From Cellulosimicrobium sp. ES-005 (GTDB taxonomy: Bacteria > Actinomycetota > Actinomycetes > Actinomycetales > Cellulomonadaceae): a stretch of 64,000 bases of DNA. Position 1 is the stretch's first letter; the number at the start of each line of letters is the position of its first letter. Both the position numbers and the translations under genes were made by a program. Below, one piece after another: positions 1 to 8,305 of the stretch. The stretch is taken from contig NZ_CP159290.1 in NCBI RefSeq assembly GCF_040448685.1, positions 3,348,001-3,412,000 of the forward strand, given 5' to 3'. The notes beneath the pieces were generated by a model. It did no database searches, was not told the origin of the DNA, and worked only from the letters and a program-made list of their open reading frames with translations.

Positions 1-1119
1 GGCCGCTCACGGCTCAAGGCCGTGACGAGCTCACCGCGCGCGCTCGAGGGTGGCCGGAGCACGTTCATCATCCTGAACGAGACGCACCACTGGATCGTCG
101 GGAACAAGGGCGTCCAGATGTACGAGACCATCGACGGCAACGCGACCAAGATGGACGGCCGCTACCTGGCGATCACCAACGCCTACCTCCCCGGCGAGGA
201 CTCCGTCGCCGAGCGGATGCGCAAGGCCTGGCAGGACGTCCAGGACGGACTCGCCTCCGCCGTCGGCCAGCTCTACGACTCGCTCGAGGCGCCGTCGCAC
301 ACGGCGATGACCGAGCGCGTGCTGCGGATCGTCATCGACATGGTCCGGGGCGACAGCTTCTGGCTCAAGATCGACTCGATCATGAAGTCGGTGCTGAACA
401 GCTCGATCAGCATCCAGCGCTCGCGCCGCATGTGGCTCAACCAGGTCGTCGCCGGCGCCGACGCGCTGTACGAGGAAGCCGACTGGGACAACCTCCGGGA
501 CCTCCACGGCGAGCTCAAGCCGGGCGACGAGATCGTGCTCGGCTTCGACGGCGGCAAGACCGACGACGCGACGGCGCTCATCGCGCTCCGCGTCCGCGAC
601 GGCTTCGTCAAGCCCCTCGGCATCTGGGAGAAGCCCGACGGCCCTCTCGGCGACGGCTGGCAGGTCGACCGCGAGGACGTCGACGCCGCGGTGCACCAGG
701 CCTTCCGGGTCTACAGCGTCCAGGCGTTCTTCGCCGACGTCGCGCTCTGGGAGTCGTACATCGACGCCTGGTCCCGCGAGTACGGCGACGAGCTCAGCGT
801 CCGCGCTGGCTCGCTCTCGGCGATCGGCCGAGACATGCGTGGCTCCAAGAAGGAGCTGACGCTCGCGCACGAGCAGCTCGTCGGCGCGATCTTCGACGCC
901 GCGATCTCCCACGACGGCGACCCCCACCTCCGGCGCCACGTCCTCAACGTCATGCGCGCCGAGAACGACTACGGCGTCAGCTTCCGCAAGGAGTCTCGCG
1001 AGAGCCCTCGGAAGGTCGACGCCTACGCCGCCATGTTCCTCGCCTTCACCGCCCGCCGCGAGCTCCTCGAGCGCGGCAAGAAGAAGCGGAAGCGCACGGG
1101 ACGCGGCTACTTCCTCTGA
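1..1119 (+). CDS. terL: Phage terminase large subunit (5' end outside window)
   Basis: Packaging motor: an ATPase plus nuclease that cuts and drives phage DNA into the prohead. The frame is open to base 1 with no in-frame stop, so the gene is cut by the window edge and 372 residues are visible. A Walker-B-like strand FIILNETHHW lies at visible residues 22-31. The RNase H-like nuclease starts at GFDGGKTDDATAL (Asp183), with further candidate acids near Asp246 and Asp340 (KVDAYAA). Portal, MuF and scaffold genes follow, the usual siphovirus order. The C-terminus is basic (KKKRKRTGRGYFL). The Walker A motif and true start lie to the left. Confidence 0.92.
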   Translation, partial: GRSRLKAVTSSPRALEGGRSTFIILNETHHWIVGNKGVQMYETIDGNATKMDGRYLAITNAYLPGEDSVAERMRKAWQDVQDGLASAVGQLYDSLEAPSHTAMTERVLRIVIDMVRGDSFWLKIDSIMKSVLNSSISIQRSRRMWLNQVVAGADALYEEADWDNLRDLHGELKPGDEIVLGFDGGKTDDATALIALRVRDGFVKPLGIWEKPDGPLGDGWQVDREDVDAAVHQAFRVYSVQAFFADVALWESYIDAWSREYGDELSVRAGSLSAIGRDMRGSKKELTLAHEQLVGAIFDAAISHDGDPHLRRHVLNVMRAENDYGVSFRKESRESPRKVDAYAAMFLAFTARRELLERGKKKRKRTGRGYFL

Positions 1120-1159
1120 CCGGCCCGCAGGCGCGGGCACTACCGAAAGGTGCTGCCCG

Positions 1160-2653
1160 ATGGCGAAGCCCTCTCCTAAGGCCCTGGCTGCGAAGCTCGG
1201 CAAGATCCTCGCGCGCGACCGCGAGGCCGACGACGGCCTGCTCAAGATCGACCGCTACGTGCGCGGCGAGCACGACGACCCCTACATCCCCGACTTCGCC
1301 GACGACGAGTACCGGCTGCTCGCGAAGCGAGCCGTGTCGAACTGGCTGCCCCTGATCGTGGGCACGCCGGCGCAGGCGATGTACGTCGACGGCTACCGGC
1401 CCGGGAGGGCCGGGAAGGGATGGGGCGGCGCCCCGGAGCCCGTGCAGGACTCCGACCGCGTGCACGGATCGACGCAGACGTTCCAGTGGGACTTCTGGCA
1501 GCGGTCGCGCTTCGACGCCCGGCAGGGCGCCGTCTACCGCGGCGCGCTCCAGTACGGCCACAGCTTCGTGTGCGTCGAGCAGACCGCCTTCGGCGTGATC
1601 GGGCGCGGGCTCTCCGCGCTGCGCACCGCGGCGATCTTCAACGACCCGGCGTCCGACGACGCGCCGATCGCGGCGATGACGGTCGTCTCGTGGCCCGACG
1701 ACGACACCAAGGGCACCGCGGAGATGTGGGACGCGACGACGCGCTACGTCGTCCGCTTCGGCTCGCTCAGCGACGCCAACTCCTACACGGTGACGAAGCG
1801 CGGGAAGCACGGCGCCAAGGAGTGCCCGGTCACCCGGTTCGCCGCGTACGTCGACCTCGAGGGCCGCACGCGCGGCGTCGTCTCGCCGCTCATCACGCTC
1901 CAGGACCGCATCAACCAGACGGTCTTCGACCTGCTCATCGCTCAGACCTACGCCAGCTTCAAGGTGAGGTACGCGACCGGCATGGCGCCGCCGATCGTGC
2001 GCGACGAGAACGGCGACCCCGTCCTCGACAAGGACGGGAACCCGATCCCCGTCAAGATGAACCACAACGCGCGGCGCTTCCTCTTCGCCGAGGACCCCGA
2101 CGTGAAGTTCGGCTCGCTCGACGAGACGCCGCTCGACGGCTACATCAACTCCATCGACATGAGCGTCCGCCACCTCGCGGCCGTGTCGCAGACCCCTCCC
2201 CACCACCTGCTCGGGCAGATCGCGAACCTGTCGGCCGAGGCCCTGGCGGCCGCGGAGACGTCGCTCTCCCGCATGGTCGAGGAGCTGCGCAAGACCTTCG
2301 GCGAGAGCTGGGAGCGCGTCTTCCGCGTCGCCGCGCAGATCGCCGGCGAAGCCGGCGCGCTGGACTACCACGGCGAGGTCATCTGGCGGGACATGGAAGC
2401 CCGCTCGCTGTCGATGACGGTCGACGCTCTCGGCAAGATGGCCGACCAGCTCGACATCCCGCGGCGCGGCCTGTGGCCGCGCGTGCCGGGCGTCACTCAG
2501 GCAGAGATCGACACCTGGCACGACATGCGCGACGACGACGACTACGTCGCCCAGCTCGCGCAGTCGTCCACGCGCGCCTCCGGCGCGCGCTCGACCAGCT
2601 CGCGGTACATCCCGCCCGAGTCTCGACCCCAGGCGGGTGAGCGGGCGGCATGA
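1160..2653 (+). CDS. Phage portal protein (SPP1 Gp6-like)
   Basis: Dodecameric portal at the capsid vertex, through which DNA enters and to which terminase docks. It has 497 residues, normal for this family. The N-terminal stretch with LLKIDRYVRGEHDDPY, followed by AKRAVSNWLPLIVGTPAQAMYVDGY, is typical of actinophage portals. The C-terminal third (LAAVSQTPPHHLLGQIANLSAEALAAAE) resembles the portal stem and crown helices. ATG with AAAGGTG upstream, 40 nt after terminase. The stop overlaps the next start by 4 nt (ATGA), so the two are translationally coupled. Confidence 0.9.
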   Translation: MAKPSPKALAAKLGKILARDREADDGLLKIDRYVRGEHDDPYIPDFADDEYRLLAKRAVSNWLPLIVGTPAQAMYVDGYRPGRAGKGWGGAPEPVQDSDRVHGSTQTFQWDFWQRSRFDARQGAVYRGALQYGHSFVCVEQTAFGVIGRGLSALRTAAIFNDPASDDAPIAAMTVVSWPDDDTKGTAEMWDATTRYVVRFGSLSDANSYTVTKRGKHGAKECPVTRFAAYVDLEGRTRGVVSPLITLQDRINQTVFDLLIAQTYASFKVRYATGMAPPIVRDENGDPVLDKDGNPIPVKMNHNARRFLFAEDPDVKFGSLDETPLDGYINSIDMSVRHLAAVSQTPPHHLLGQIANLSAEALAAAETSLSRMVEELRKTFGESWERVFRVAAQIAGEAGALDYHGEVIWRDMEARSLSMTVDALGKMADQLDIPRRGLWPRVPGVTQAEIDTWHDMRDDDDYVAQLAQSSTRASGARSTSSRYIPPESRPQAGERAA

Positions 2654-3759
2654 GCGCCGTCGAGGAGGCCGAGCAGGCGTCGGTCGCGTTCCAGGCCGCC
2701 CTCACCCGGATCGGCGTCGCGACGATCGCGGAGGCCCTGAGCCTCTGGCAGCGCGTCAACCCGGCGAAGGCGGCCGCCACGGCGAACGCCTGGCTGGACG
2801 ACGCCGTCGAGATGATCCTGTCCCGGCGCGGGCAGTCCCGCGAGCTCGCCATCGCGTACTACCGCCTCGTGCGCGCCCTGCGCACCGGGCGCACGGTGCC
2901 GAGCCCGTACGACCCCAAGCCGACGTCGGTGACGATCGGCCAGCTCCGCGCCGAGTTCGCCGAGCTCGTCGACAGCACCCGCCCGCGCGAGCGGATCACC
3001 GTCGCTCCGCCGCGCACCTCCCGCGAGGAGCCGCGCCGACCCCTCCAGGTCGACCCCGAGGATGCCCCGTACGAACCCGCCAGGAGCGGCGCCGACGAGG
3101 ACGTCCCGATCGAGACCCTGGACGGCAGCGCGGACCTCGCGCGAGAAGTCGCGGAGATGGAGCGCGAGTGGGAGCGGGAGCTCGCGCTCGTCGAGGACGA
3201 GATCCGCATCGACCTCGAGGCCCTCGGGCCGGCAAGCCTCCAGCAGGCCGTCGACCAGCTCGACGGCGAGGCGCCTGCCGACGAGGTCGACACGAAGCGG
3301 GACAAGGCCCACGGCCAGGCGGGCGCCCGGCAGGCTGCGGCCGCCGAGCGCATCGTCATGGACGGCGGTCGCGGAGAGCTGTACGCGCGCGCACGGCGGG
3401 ACCGGCGCGCGGTCGGCTTCATCCGCCTCTCGCGGTCCGGCACCCCCTGCGGGTGGTGCGCGATGCTCATCAGCCGCGGGCCCGTCTACTTCTCGCGCGC
3501 GTCGGCCGAGCACTCCGCCGACGGCGACAAGTACCACGACAACTGCCACTGCTACGCCGAGCCGGTCTGGTCCGTCCGCGACTACCGGGACTCGGAGCGC
3601 TACGCGCTCAACCGGCAGTACGAGAAGGAGTGGCCCGAGGTGACCAAGGGCCTCTCCGGCAAGGCCGCCGTGTCCGCATGGCGCCGCCACATCCGCATTC
3701 AGCAGCGCAAGGCCAGGAGCCAGCGCACCACCGAGACAGCCCAGGAGGCGTCCGCATGA
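2650..3759 (+). CDS. MuF-like minor capsid / capsid maturation protein
   Basis: Minor head protein of the Mu gpF/VG15 type, expected inside the capsid near the portal. It has 369 residues. The first 200 are helical and charged. The MuF-like core follows at about 235-305: ARARRDRRAVGFIRLSRSG, then GTPCGWCAMLISRGPVY near residue 264, then DGDKYHDNCHCYAEPVW near residue 295. The paired cysteines and HDNCHC are the family signature. It lies between portal and scaffold, as expected. The start overlaps the portal stop and the stop overlaps the scaffold start. Whether it is a protease here or only structural cannot be told. Confidence 0.85.
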   Translation: MSAVEEAEQASVAFQAALTRIGVATIAEALSLWQRVNPAKAAATANAWLDDAVEMILSRRGQSRELAIAYYRLVRALRTGRTVPSPYDPKPTSVTIGQLRAEFAELVDSTRPRERITVAPPRTSREEPRRPLQVDPEDAPYEPARSGADEDVPIETLDGSADLAREVAEMEREWERELALVEDEIRIDLEALGPASLQQAVDQLDGEAPADEVDTKRDKAHGQAGARQAAAAERIVMDGGRGELYARARRDRRAVGFIRLSRSGTPCGWCAMLISRGPVYFSRASAEHSADGDKYHDNCHCYAEPVWSVRDYRDSERYALNRQYEKEWPEVTKGLSGKAAVSAWRRHIRIQQRKARSQRTTETAQEASA

Positions 3760-4367
3760 TCCCCCGCACCTTCCGCAAGCTCCCCGCCCGCATCGCCTTC
3801 ATCGACGGCGACGAGGGCGGCGGCGGCTCGAGCGCGCCGGACGAGACCCCGGCCCCCGAGACCCCCGCCGAGGACGCACCCGCAGAGGAGGTCGCCGCCG
3901 AGGAGGCGCCGGCCGCCGAGGACGACAGCGCGAAGGACGGCGAGGGCACGGACGCCCAGAGCCTCGACGAGCTCCCCGCGTGGGCGCAGGCCGAGGTGAA
4001 GCGCCTGCGCGCCGAGAACGCGAAGCGCCGCACCACGAACACCGAGCTCACCGAGAAGCTCGCGGCCGCCAAGACGCCCGAGGAGTTCGAGGCCGCCGTC
4101 GGCGAGCTCCAGGCCGCGAACGCGCAGCTCGAGCGCGACGCGACCGTCGCGAAGCTCCAGCACCAGCACGGCCTCGACGACGACGTCGTCGCCCTTCTCG
4201 AGGACGTCCCCACCGACAAGCTGGCCGACCGCGCGGCCGCGCTCGCCCGTCTCGCGACCGGCGGCGTGGAGCGCGACCCCTCCGGCGGGCTGACGCCCGA
4301 CGCAGGCGGCGACGGGTTCGACCCCGTCAAGGCAGCGCGGGAGCACCGCTCCCGCCGCCGGTACTGA
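3756..4367 (+). CDS. Capsid scaffolding protein
   Basis: Internal scaffold that shapes the prohead and is then lost. It has 203 residues. An acidic, low-complexity part rich in Glu, Ala and Pro covers about 18-75. A predicted coiled coil follows (WAQAEVKRLRAENAKRRTTNTELTEKL, then an Ala/Glu/Leu helix to about 140). The C-terminus is basic (AAREHRSRRRY), the kind of tail that contacts coat protein. Its place directly before the major capsid gene supports the call more than sequence identity does. ATG overlaps the MuF stop (ATGA). A strong hairpin follows the stop codon. Confidence 0.85.
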   Translation: MIPRTFRKLPARIAFIDGDEGGGGSSAPDETPAPETPAEDAPAEEVAAEEAPAAEDDSAKDGEGTDAQSLDELPAWAQAEVKRLRAENAKRRTTNTELTEKLAAAKTPEEFEAAVGELQAANAQLERDATVAKLQHQHGLDDDVVALLEDVPTDKLADRAAALARLATGGVERDPSGGLTPDAGGDGFDPVKAAREHRSRRRY

Positions 4368-4388
4368 CCCACACATCCACCCCTGATC

Positions 4389-4419
4389 GGCCCCCTGGCT
4401 TCCGAGCCCGGGGGCCTTT
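4389..4419 (+). terminator. Hairpin before the capsid gene
   Basis: Stem GGCCCCC (4389-4395) pairs with GGGGGCC (4410-4416), followed by TTT. It sits between scaffold and capsid genes, so it is probably a leaky terminator or RNA-processing/stability hairpin rather than a full stop. The sequence just after it (CCTTTCTCATGCCC, then TGGAGGCA) recurs before the major tail gene. Confidence 0.7.
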
Positions 4420-4443
4420 CTCATGCCCCTGGAGGCAAGCCAG

Positions 4444-5532
4444 ATGGCTTACACCCCGCACGTCGTCGTCAAGCCGGAGCACATCGCCCAGACCGCGGCG
4501 GTCCTGCTCGAGGAGTCCCTCGTCGTCCCCGCGACCTTCCGTCGCGAGGGCATCGACCAGTACAAGGGCCAGGCCGACGACACGATCAACGTCAAGGTCG
4601 AGGGCGTCCTGCCCTGGCGCGAGTACGGCTTCCGCAACGACCGCTCGACCCCGATCGAGTTCGACCAGTACAAGGAGCGGACCATCAAGGTCGACTTCGG
4701 CGGCGACATCTACGACGCCGTCGAGCTGACCGACGAGCAGGCCGACTTCGACAACCTGGGCGACTGGACCAAGCTCGCCGCGAAGCAGGTCGAGGGCATC
4801 GGTCGCGGTCTCGAGTACCTCGCGACCAAGCACGCGACCGAGGCGCCCTTCGCCTACACGGTCGGCGTCCACGAGGCGCGCCTGCGCGCCGGCCTCATCG
4901 AGGCCCGCCGCGTCATGAACGCGCTGCGCCTGCCCACGCAGGGCCGCACGATCCTGCTCGGGACGAACTGGGAGGCTGCGGCCCTCAACGACCCCAAGCT
5001 CACGCTGGCGCACAACGTCGGCGACAACCAGGCCGAGACCGCGCTGCGCACCGCGTCGCTCGGGACGCTCTTCGGCTTCAACCTCGTCGTCGCGCAGGAG
5101 CTCGACCCCGACGACGCCATCGCGATGATCGACTCCGCGTTCATCTTCGCGACCGGCGCGCCGCGCGTCCCGCGCTCCGTCGCCTTCGGCGCGACCGCCG
5201 CGCACAACGGCGTCGCGCTGCGCTGGCTGCGCGACTACGACCTGCGCTACACGACCGAGCGGTCCCTGTTCAACACCTACAAGGGCTTCCGCACGGTCAC
5301 GGACATCATGCTCGGCCAGAACGCCGAGGGCCAGGCCTTCGTCGGCGAGTACGAGCACTTCGTCCGCGCGATCAAGCTCCGCCTCAACGGCACCTCGGTC
5401 TTCCCGGCCAAGAACAGCGGGACCTCCGAGGACAAGAAGAAGGAGAACGAGATCGCCACGATCACGAAGCTCCTGCCGCGCGACGTCTCGACGGCGCCGT
5501 CCACCAACGCGCCGGAGACCCCGGAGGCGTGA
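4444..5532 (+). CDS. Major capsid protein (P22 coat-like)
   Basis: Main shell protein of the phage head, 362 residues. Begins MAYTPHVVVKPEHIAQTAAVLLEESLVVPATFRREG, a pattern typical of P22-coat-like major capsid proteins in actinophages with an HK97 fold. A central DFGGDIYDAVELTDEQADF and an N-arm QYKGQADDTINVKV are visible. The ATG at 4444 is preferred because GGAGG sits 8 nt upstream. An in-frame ATG at 4423 lies next to the hairpin and would place GGAGG inside the coding sequence. The C-terminus (about 320-362) is a Ser/Thr/Pro/Lys-rich tail. Hairpins lie on both sides of the gene, suggesting a separate stable mRNA segment. Confidence 0.9.
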   Translation: MAYTPHVVVKPEHIAQTAAVLLEESLVVPATFRREGIDQYKGQADDTINVKVEGVLPWREYGFRNDRSTPIEFDQYKERTIKVDFGGDIYDAVELTDEQADFDNLGDWTKLAAKQVEGIGRGLEYLATKHATEAPFAYTVGVHEARLRAGLIEARRVMNALRLPTQGRTILLGTNWEAAALNDPKLTLAHNVGDNQAETALRTASLGTLFGFNLVVAQELDPDDAIAMIDSAFIFATGAPRVPRSVAFGATAAHNGVALRWLRDYDLRYTTERSLFNTYKGFRTVTDIMLGQNAEGQAFVGEYEHFVRAIKLRLNGTSVFPAKNSGTSEDKKKENEIATITKLLPRDVSTAPSTNAPETPEA

Positions 5533-5538
5533 CCGCCC

Positions 5539-5576
5539 GGGCGCGGGGCTTCGCACTGACGCGGAGCCCCGCGCCC
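5539..5576 (+). terminator. Hairpin after the capsid gene
   Basis: The stem GGGCGCGGGGCT (from 5539) pairs with AGCCCCGCGCCC (ending 5575), loop about 14 nt, followed by CTCTCCCC. It has no T-run, so RNA 3'-end protection or processing is as likely as termination. The next gene has its own AGGAGG just downstream. Confidence 0.65.
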
Positions 5577-5596
5577 CTCTCCCCAGGAGGTGACAC

Positions 5597-6049
5597 ATGA
5601 CCGCACTCGCCGACTACGCGAAGGTGGTCCGGGCCCTCGACTGGGAGCTCGAGCCGGCCGAGATCGAGGACGCCGAACAGCAGGCCGAGTACCTGTCCAA
5701 CGTCGCCCGGATCAACGGGCGGCCGTGGCCGGAGTCGGCCCCGCCGATCGTCGTCAACACGATCGAGACCGCGCTCAAGCGCTACCTGCGCAACGCCTAC
5801 GGGCTCACGCAGTCGCGCGCCGGCGACGAGACGATGGGCTGGGACGGGATCGGCGACAAGGCTGGCGCGCCGTACTTCACGGACGCCGAGCTCAAGGTCA
5901 TCCGCCTGTGCTCGGGCCAGAGCGGCTTCTCGTCCGTGAAGATCAACGCCTGGGGCACCTCGGACGGTCGCCTGCCCGAGGGCTACGTGCCCGTCGCCGG
6001 CGGCCGCAAGCCGTTCCCCATGTACGCGAGCGACGAGGGCCCCTGGTGA
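5597..6049 (+). CDS. Head-tail connector / adaptor protein
   Basis: Probably the first ring below the portal. It has 150 residues. The N-terminal part is helical (LADYAKVVRALDWELEPAEIEDAEQQAEYLSNVARING), as in gp6-like adaptors. The C-terminal part is Gly/Trp-rich and contains INAWGTSDGRLPEGYVPVAGGRKPFPMY. AGGAGG lies 6 nt before ATG, a strong ribosome site. The stop overlaps the GTG of the next gene. The role is inferred from position directly after the capsid gene and from size; no catalytic motif is expected. Confidence 0.7.
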   Translation: MTALADYAKVVRALDWELEPAEIEDAEQQAEYLSNVARINGRPWPESAPPIVVNTIETALKRYLRNAYGLTQSRAGDETMGWDGIGDKAGAPYFTDAELKVIRLCSGQSGFSSVKINAWGTSDGRLPEGYVPVAGGRKPFPMYASDEGPW

Positions 6050-6387
6050 GCTACCAGCGCCGGCGCGGCCCGCGCGTGACCCTGTACCCCCAGAAGAAGG
6101 TCGTCGACCGGCGCGGCAACGAGCAGTACGCCCCCGACCTCGACCGGCCGATCCACACCCGGGCCGCCGGGATCCCGCAGCGCTCCTCGCGCGCGGAGGT
6201 CCCCGGCCAGCTCGAGGTGAACGTCGTCCGCCTCATCACCGAGGCCGACCTCGAGGGCGTGACGCTCTGGGGTCAGGTCGAGTGGGACGGCTCGACGTGG
6301 GACATCGCCGCTCCGCCGGCCAAGCGCCGGGGCACGCGGCACGTTCGGCACTGGTCGATCGACATCCGGGAGCGGCCCAATGGCTGA
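6046..6387 (+). CDS. Head closure (stopper) protein
   Basis: A 113-residue, mostly beta protein that begins VSYQRRRGPRVTLYPQKKVVDRRGN and ends HVRHWSIDIRERPNG. Size, position as second gene after the capsid and the basic beta-rich sequence (EWDGSTWDIAAPPAKR) match head-completion proteins that plug the DNA channel. GTG start overlaps the previous stop (GTGA), and its own stop is overlapped by 8 nt by the next gene. Assigned by synteny, so moderate confidence. Confidence 0.62.
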   Translation: MSYQRRRGPRVTLYPQKKVVDRRGNEQYAPDLDRPIHTRAAGIPQRSSRAEVPGQLEVNVVRLITEADLEGVTLWGQVEWDGSTWDIAAPPAKRRGTRHVRHWSIDIRERPNG

Positions 6388-6751
6388 GGTCTTCAAGTAC
6401 GCCGAGGGCGCCTCCGGGCGCCGGAAGCACCAGAAGGTCGAGGCCGTCGTCGCGCTGCACGTCGACACTCGGGCGGCCATCCGCTCGACGGCGGACGACA
6501 TGGCCCGCACCGCCAGCGCGGTGCTCGCCGGCCACCGCCACGACGGGCACGCCGAGATCCTCCGCCTCGACGGCGACATCGACAGCTACGTCGTGCTCTC
6601 CGACGAGCGCGGCATGGGCGCGGCGATGTCGATCGAGTACGGCCGCGCCGACCGCCTCAACGACGACGGGAAGCTCGTCGGGGGCATGTACGGCGTCGCG
6701 CCGCTGCGCACCGCCGCCGGCCTCGCGGCCTACCGCCGGAAGGGGGCGTGA
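6380..6751 (+). CDS. DUF5403-like phage neck protein
   Basis: A 123-residue protein resembling the DUF5403 family of actinophages: an N-terminal helical stretch (VEAVVALHVDTRAAIRSTADDMARTASAVLAGHRHDGHAEI), then beta strands (DIDSYVVLSDERGMGAAMSIEYGRADRL). The pattern of tail-completion proteins (HK97 gp10-like), with helix, then a VVLSD strand, then AMSIEYG, is visible. It overlaps the genes on both sides. A neck role is inferred from position before the tail terminator. Confidence 0.65.
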   Translation: MAEVFKYAEGASGRRKHQKVEAVVALHVDTRAAIRSTADDMARTASAVLAGHRHDGHAEILRLDGDIDSYVVLSDERGMGAAMSIEYGRADRLNDDGKLVGGMYGVAPLRTAAGLAAYRRKGA

Positions 6752-7230
6752 TGACCAGCCTCCCCAAGAGCGTCCACGACCTCGCCGAGTTCCCGGCCCT
6801 CGAGGACGTCGGCCTCGCCGTCCTGCGACCCGCCCTCGAGGTCCCCGTGCGGACCCTGATCCCCGACCAGCTCGACGTCTTCCCGTTCGTCCTCGTGCGC
6901 GGCAATCACACCGCGATGGGCTGGGGCGGGCAGGAGCGCTTCGTCGACCGCGGGGTCCTGTCGGTGCACACCTTCACCGACGGCCCGGAGGCCGACGACG
7001 ACGGCGCCAAGCTCTCCGAGGCGATCCGCGTGATCCTCCGCGAGGCCGCGAAGCGCAAGGTCCGCATCGACGACCGCAACCACCTGCACCGGGTCACCCT
7101 GACGTCCCGCCCGCGCCGCGTGAGCGACTGGGCGACGTCGCAGGGCCCCGTGCAGTACGCCGACCTCCCGACCGGCGTCCAGCGCTACGAGTCGCTCTAC
7201 CGCGTCACCGTGCGCCACCGCGGCCCGTAG
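6751..7230 (+). CDS. Tail terminator protein
   Basis: Caps the tail tube after polymerisation and joins the head. It has 159 residues with an alpha-beta pattern: LPKSVHDLAEFPALEDVGLAVLRPAL, then LDVFPFVLVRGN, then RGVLSVHTFTDG, then the closing strand ESLYRVTVRHRGP. It is the last gene before the major tail protein, the usual terminator position. GTG at 6748 directly precedes ATG at 6751. The AGGGGG just upstream is very close to either, so the start is uncertain by one codon. Confidence 0.68.
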   Translation: MTSLPKSVHDLAEFPALEDVGLAVLRPALEVPVRTLIPDQLDVFPFVLVRGNHTAMGWGGQERFVDRGVLSVHTFTDGPEADDDGAKLSEAIRVILREAAKRKVRIDDRNHLHRVTLTSRPRRVSDWATSQGPVQYADLPTGVQRYESLYRVTVRHRGP

Positions 7231-7251
7231 CCCCAGACCACCCACACACCA

Positions 7252-7280
7252 GGCCTCGCCCCTCTCCGGGCGGGGCCTTT
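7252..7280 (+). terminator. Hairpin before the major tail gene
   Basis: GGCCTCGCCC (7252-7261) pairs with GGGCGGGGCC (7268-7277) with one G-T pair, loop CTCTCC, then TTT. The block after the stem (GGGGCCTTTCTCATGCCC, then TGGAGGCA) closely matches the block before the capsid gene at 4412-4436. Confidence 0.72.
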
Positions 7281-7301
7281 CTCATGCCCTGGAGGCAGCT
7301 A

Positions 7302-7877
7302 GTGCCCCTCATCGACAACGCCACGCTGCTCGTCGGCGCCGGCAACTACTACACGGCGCCGGTCGGCACGGCGATCCCCGACCTGCTCACCGAGGAGCCC
7401 CCGTCCCCCTGGGACAACATGGGCCACACGGACCTCGAGGAGGTCCTGTCCATCGCGTCCGAGGGTGGAGAGCAGACCGTCATCGGGACGCTCCAGAACA
7501 AGAACCTGCGCGTCCGCATCGCGCCGCGTTCGGAGACGATCGCGGTCCCGCTCCAGCAGTTCGACATCGGCGCGCTCCGCCTCTACTACGGCTCGAACGC
7601 GGTCGACGTGAACGGCGACGGCACCCTGCTCGGCGTGCCGCAGACGCCGGCGCCGACCGAGCGCGCGTTCCTCGCGATCTTCCTCGACGGCGAGACGGCC
7701 TTCGCGATCTACGCCCCCAAGGCGTCGATCTTCCGCGGGTCCGACCTCGAGATCGCGGACACCGAGTCGCTCGCGACCCTGCCGCTCACCGTGACCCCGC
7801 TCGTGCACGGCACGAACAAGTGGGCCTACGCGGTGACCCCGCTGGCCCAGGTCGCGGCGCCCGGCGACGGCGCCTGA
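7302..7877 (+). CDS. Major tail protein
   Basis: Tube subunit of the siphovirus tail, 191 residues from GTG 7302. GTG is favoured because GGAGG lies 6 nt upstream; an in-frame ATG at 7284 (MPWRQL) would use up that ribosome site. The sequence is beta-rich with VGAGNYYTAPVGTAIPD at the N-terminus and a central TDLEEVLSIASEGGEQTVIGTLQNKNLRVRI, typical of actinophage tail tube proteins (pre-sheath hairpin pattern). It lies between the terminator and the chaperones. Hairpins flank it on both sides, as for the capsid gene. Confidence 0.85.
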   Translation: MPLIDNATLLVGAGNYYTAPVGTAIPDLLTEEPPSPWDNMGHTDLEEVLSIASEGGEQTVIGTLQNKNLRVRIAPRSETIAVPLQQFDIGALRLYYGSNAVDVNGDGTLLGVPQTPAPTERAFLAIFLDGETAFAIYAPKASIFRGSDLEIADTESLATLPLTVTPLVHGTNKWAYAVTPLAQVAAPGDGA

Positions 7878-7883
7878 CGCCCA

Positions 7884-7922
7884 CCCCACCCGCAGCGCAT
7901 GGCGAACCCGCTGCGGGTGGGG
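7884..7922 (+). terminator. 14-bp perfect hairpin after the major tail gene
   Basis: CCCCACCCGCAGCG (7884-7897) pairs exactly with CGCTGCGGGTGGGG (7909-7922) around an 11-nt loop. It lacks a T-run. With the hairpin at 7252 it brackets the major tail gene. Confidence 0.72.
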
Positions 7923-7981
7923 GCTCCACCCCGGTTCGCCCCAGAAATCAACCACCCCATCTCACCGGAGGTTCGCCACCA

Positions 7982-8305
7982 ATGGCTCTCTCGCTCGCTG
8001 ACATCAAGGCCGCCGCTGACGCGAAGTACGGCCACAAGCCGATCACCCTCGAGGACGGCACGACCGTCACGCTGGTCAACCCCCTGCGCCTGAGCAAGGA
8101 CGCACGCAACGTCCTCAAGGGCACGTCCGCGCGCCTCAAGGAGGAGGGCGCCGACGAGTTCGAGGTGCTGGCCGACGCCCTGATCGCGGCCGCGAAGACG
8201 AAGACCGAGGGCAAGAAGCTCGTCGCGTCGCTCGACAACGACGTCGCCTACGCGATGGGCGTCTTCCAGGGCTACATGGAGGAGGTCCAGGCGGGGGAAG
8301 CCTGA
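7982..8305 (+). CDS. Tail assembly chaperone G
   Basis: Chaperone that coats the tape measure while the tail tube forms, 107 residues. The N-terminus (LSLADIKAAADAKYGHKPITLEDGTTVTLVNPLRLSKDARNVLKG) is typical of actinophage tail chaperones. The last in-frame codons are GCG GGG GAA GCC TGA. Inside them a G5 run (8293-8297) permits a -1 slip into the next frame, which is open from there to 8691. This gives the lambda-type G/G-T pair. CGGAGG lies 10 nt before the ATG. Confidence 0.85.
   Translation: MALSLADIKAAADAKYGHKPITLEDGTTVTLVNPLRLSKDARNVLKGTSARLKEEGADEFEVLADALIAAAKTKTEGKKLVASLDNDVAYAMGVFQGYMEEVQAGEA

Noticed and set aside
4423-4443. Earlier ATG for the capsid protein (MPLEASQ)
   Set aside because: The extra codons contain the GGAGG ribosome site that is correctly spaced for ATG 4444, and they abut the hairpin.
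7284-7301. Earlier ATG for the major tail protein (MPWRQL)
   Set aside because: Same reason: GGAGG is inside it and correctly spaced for GTG 7302.
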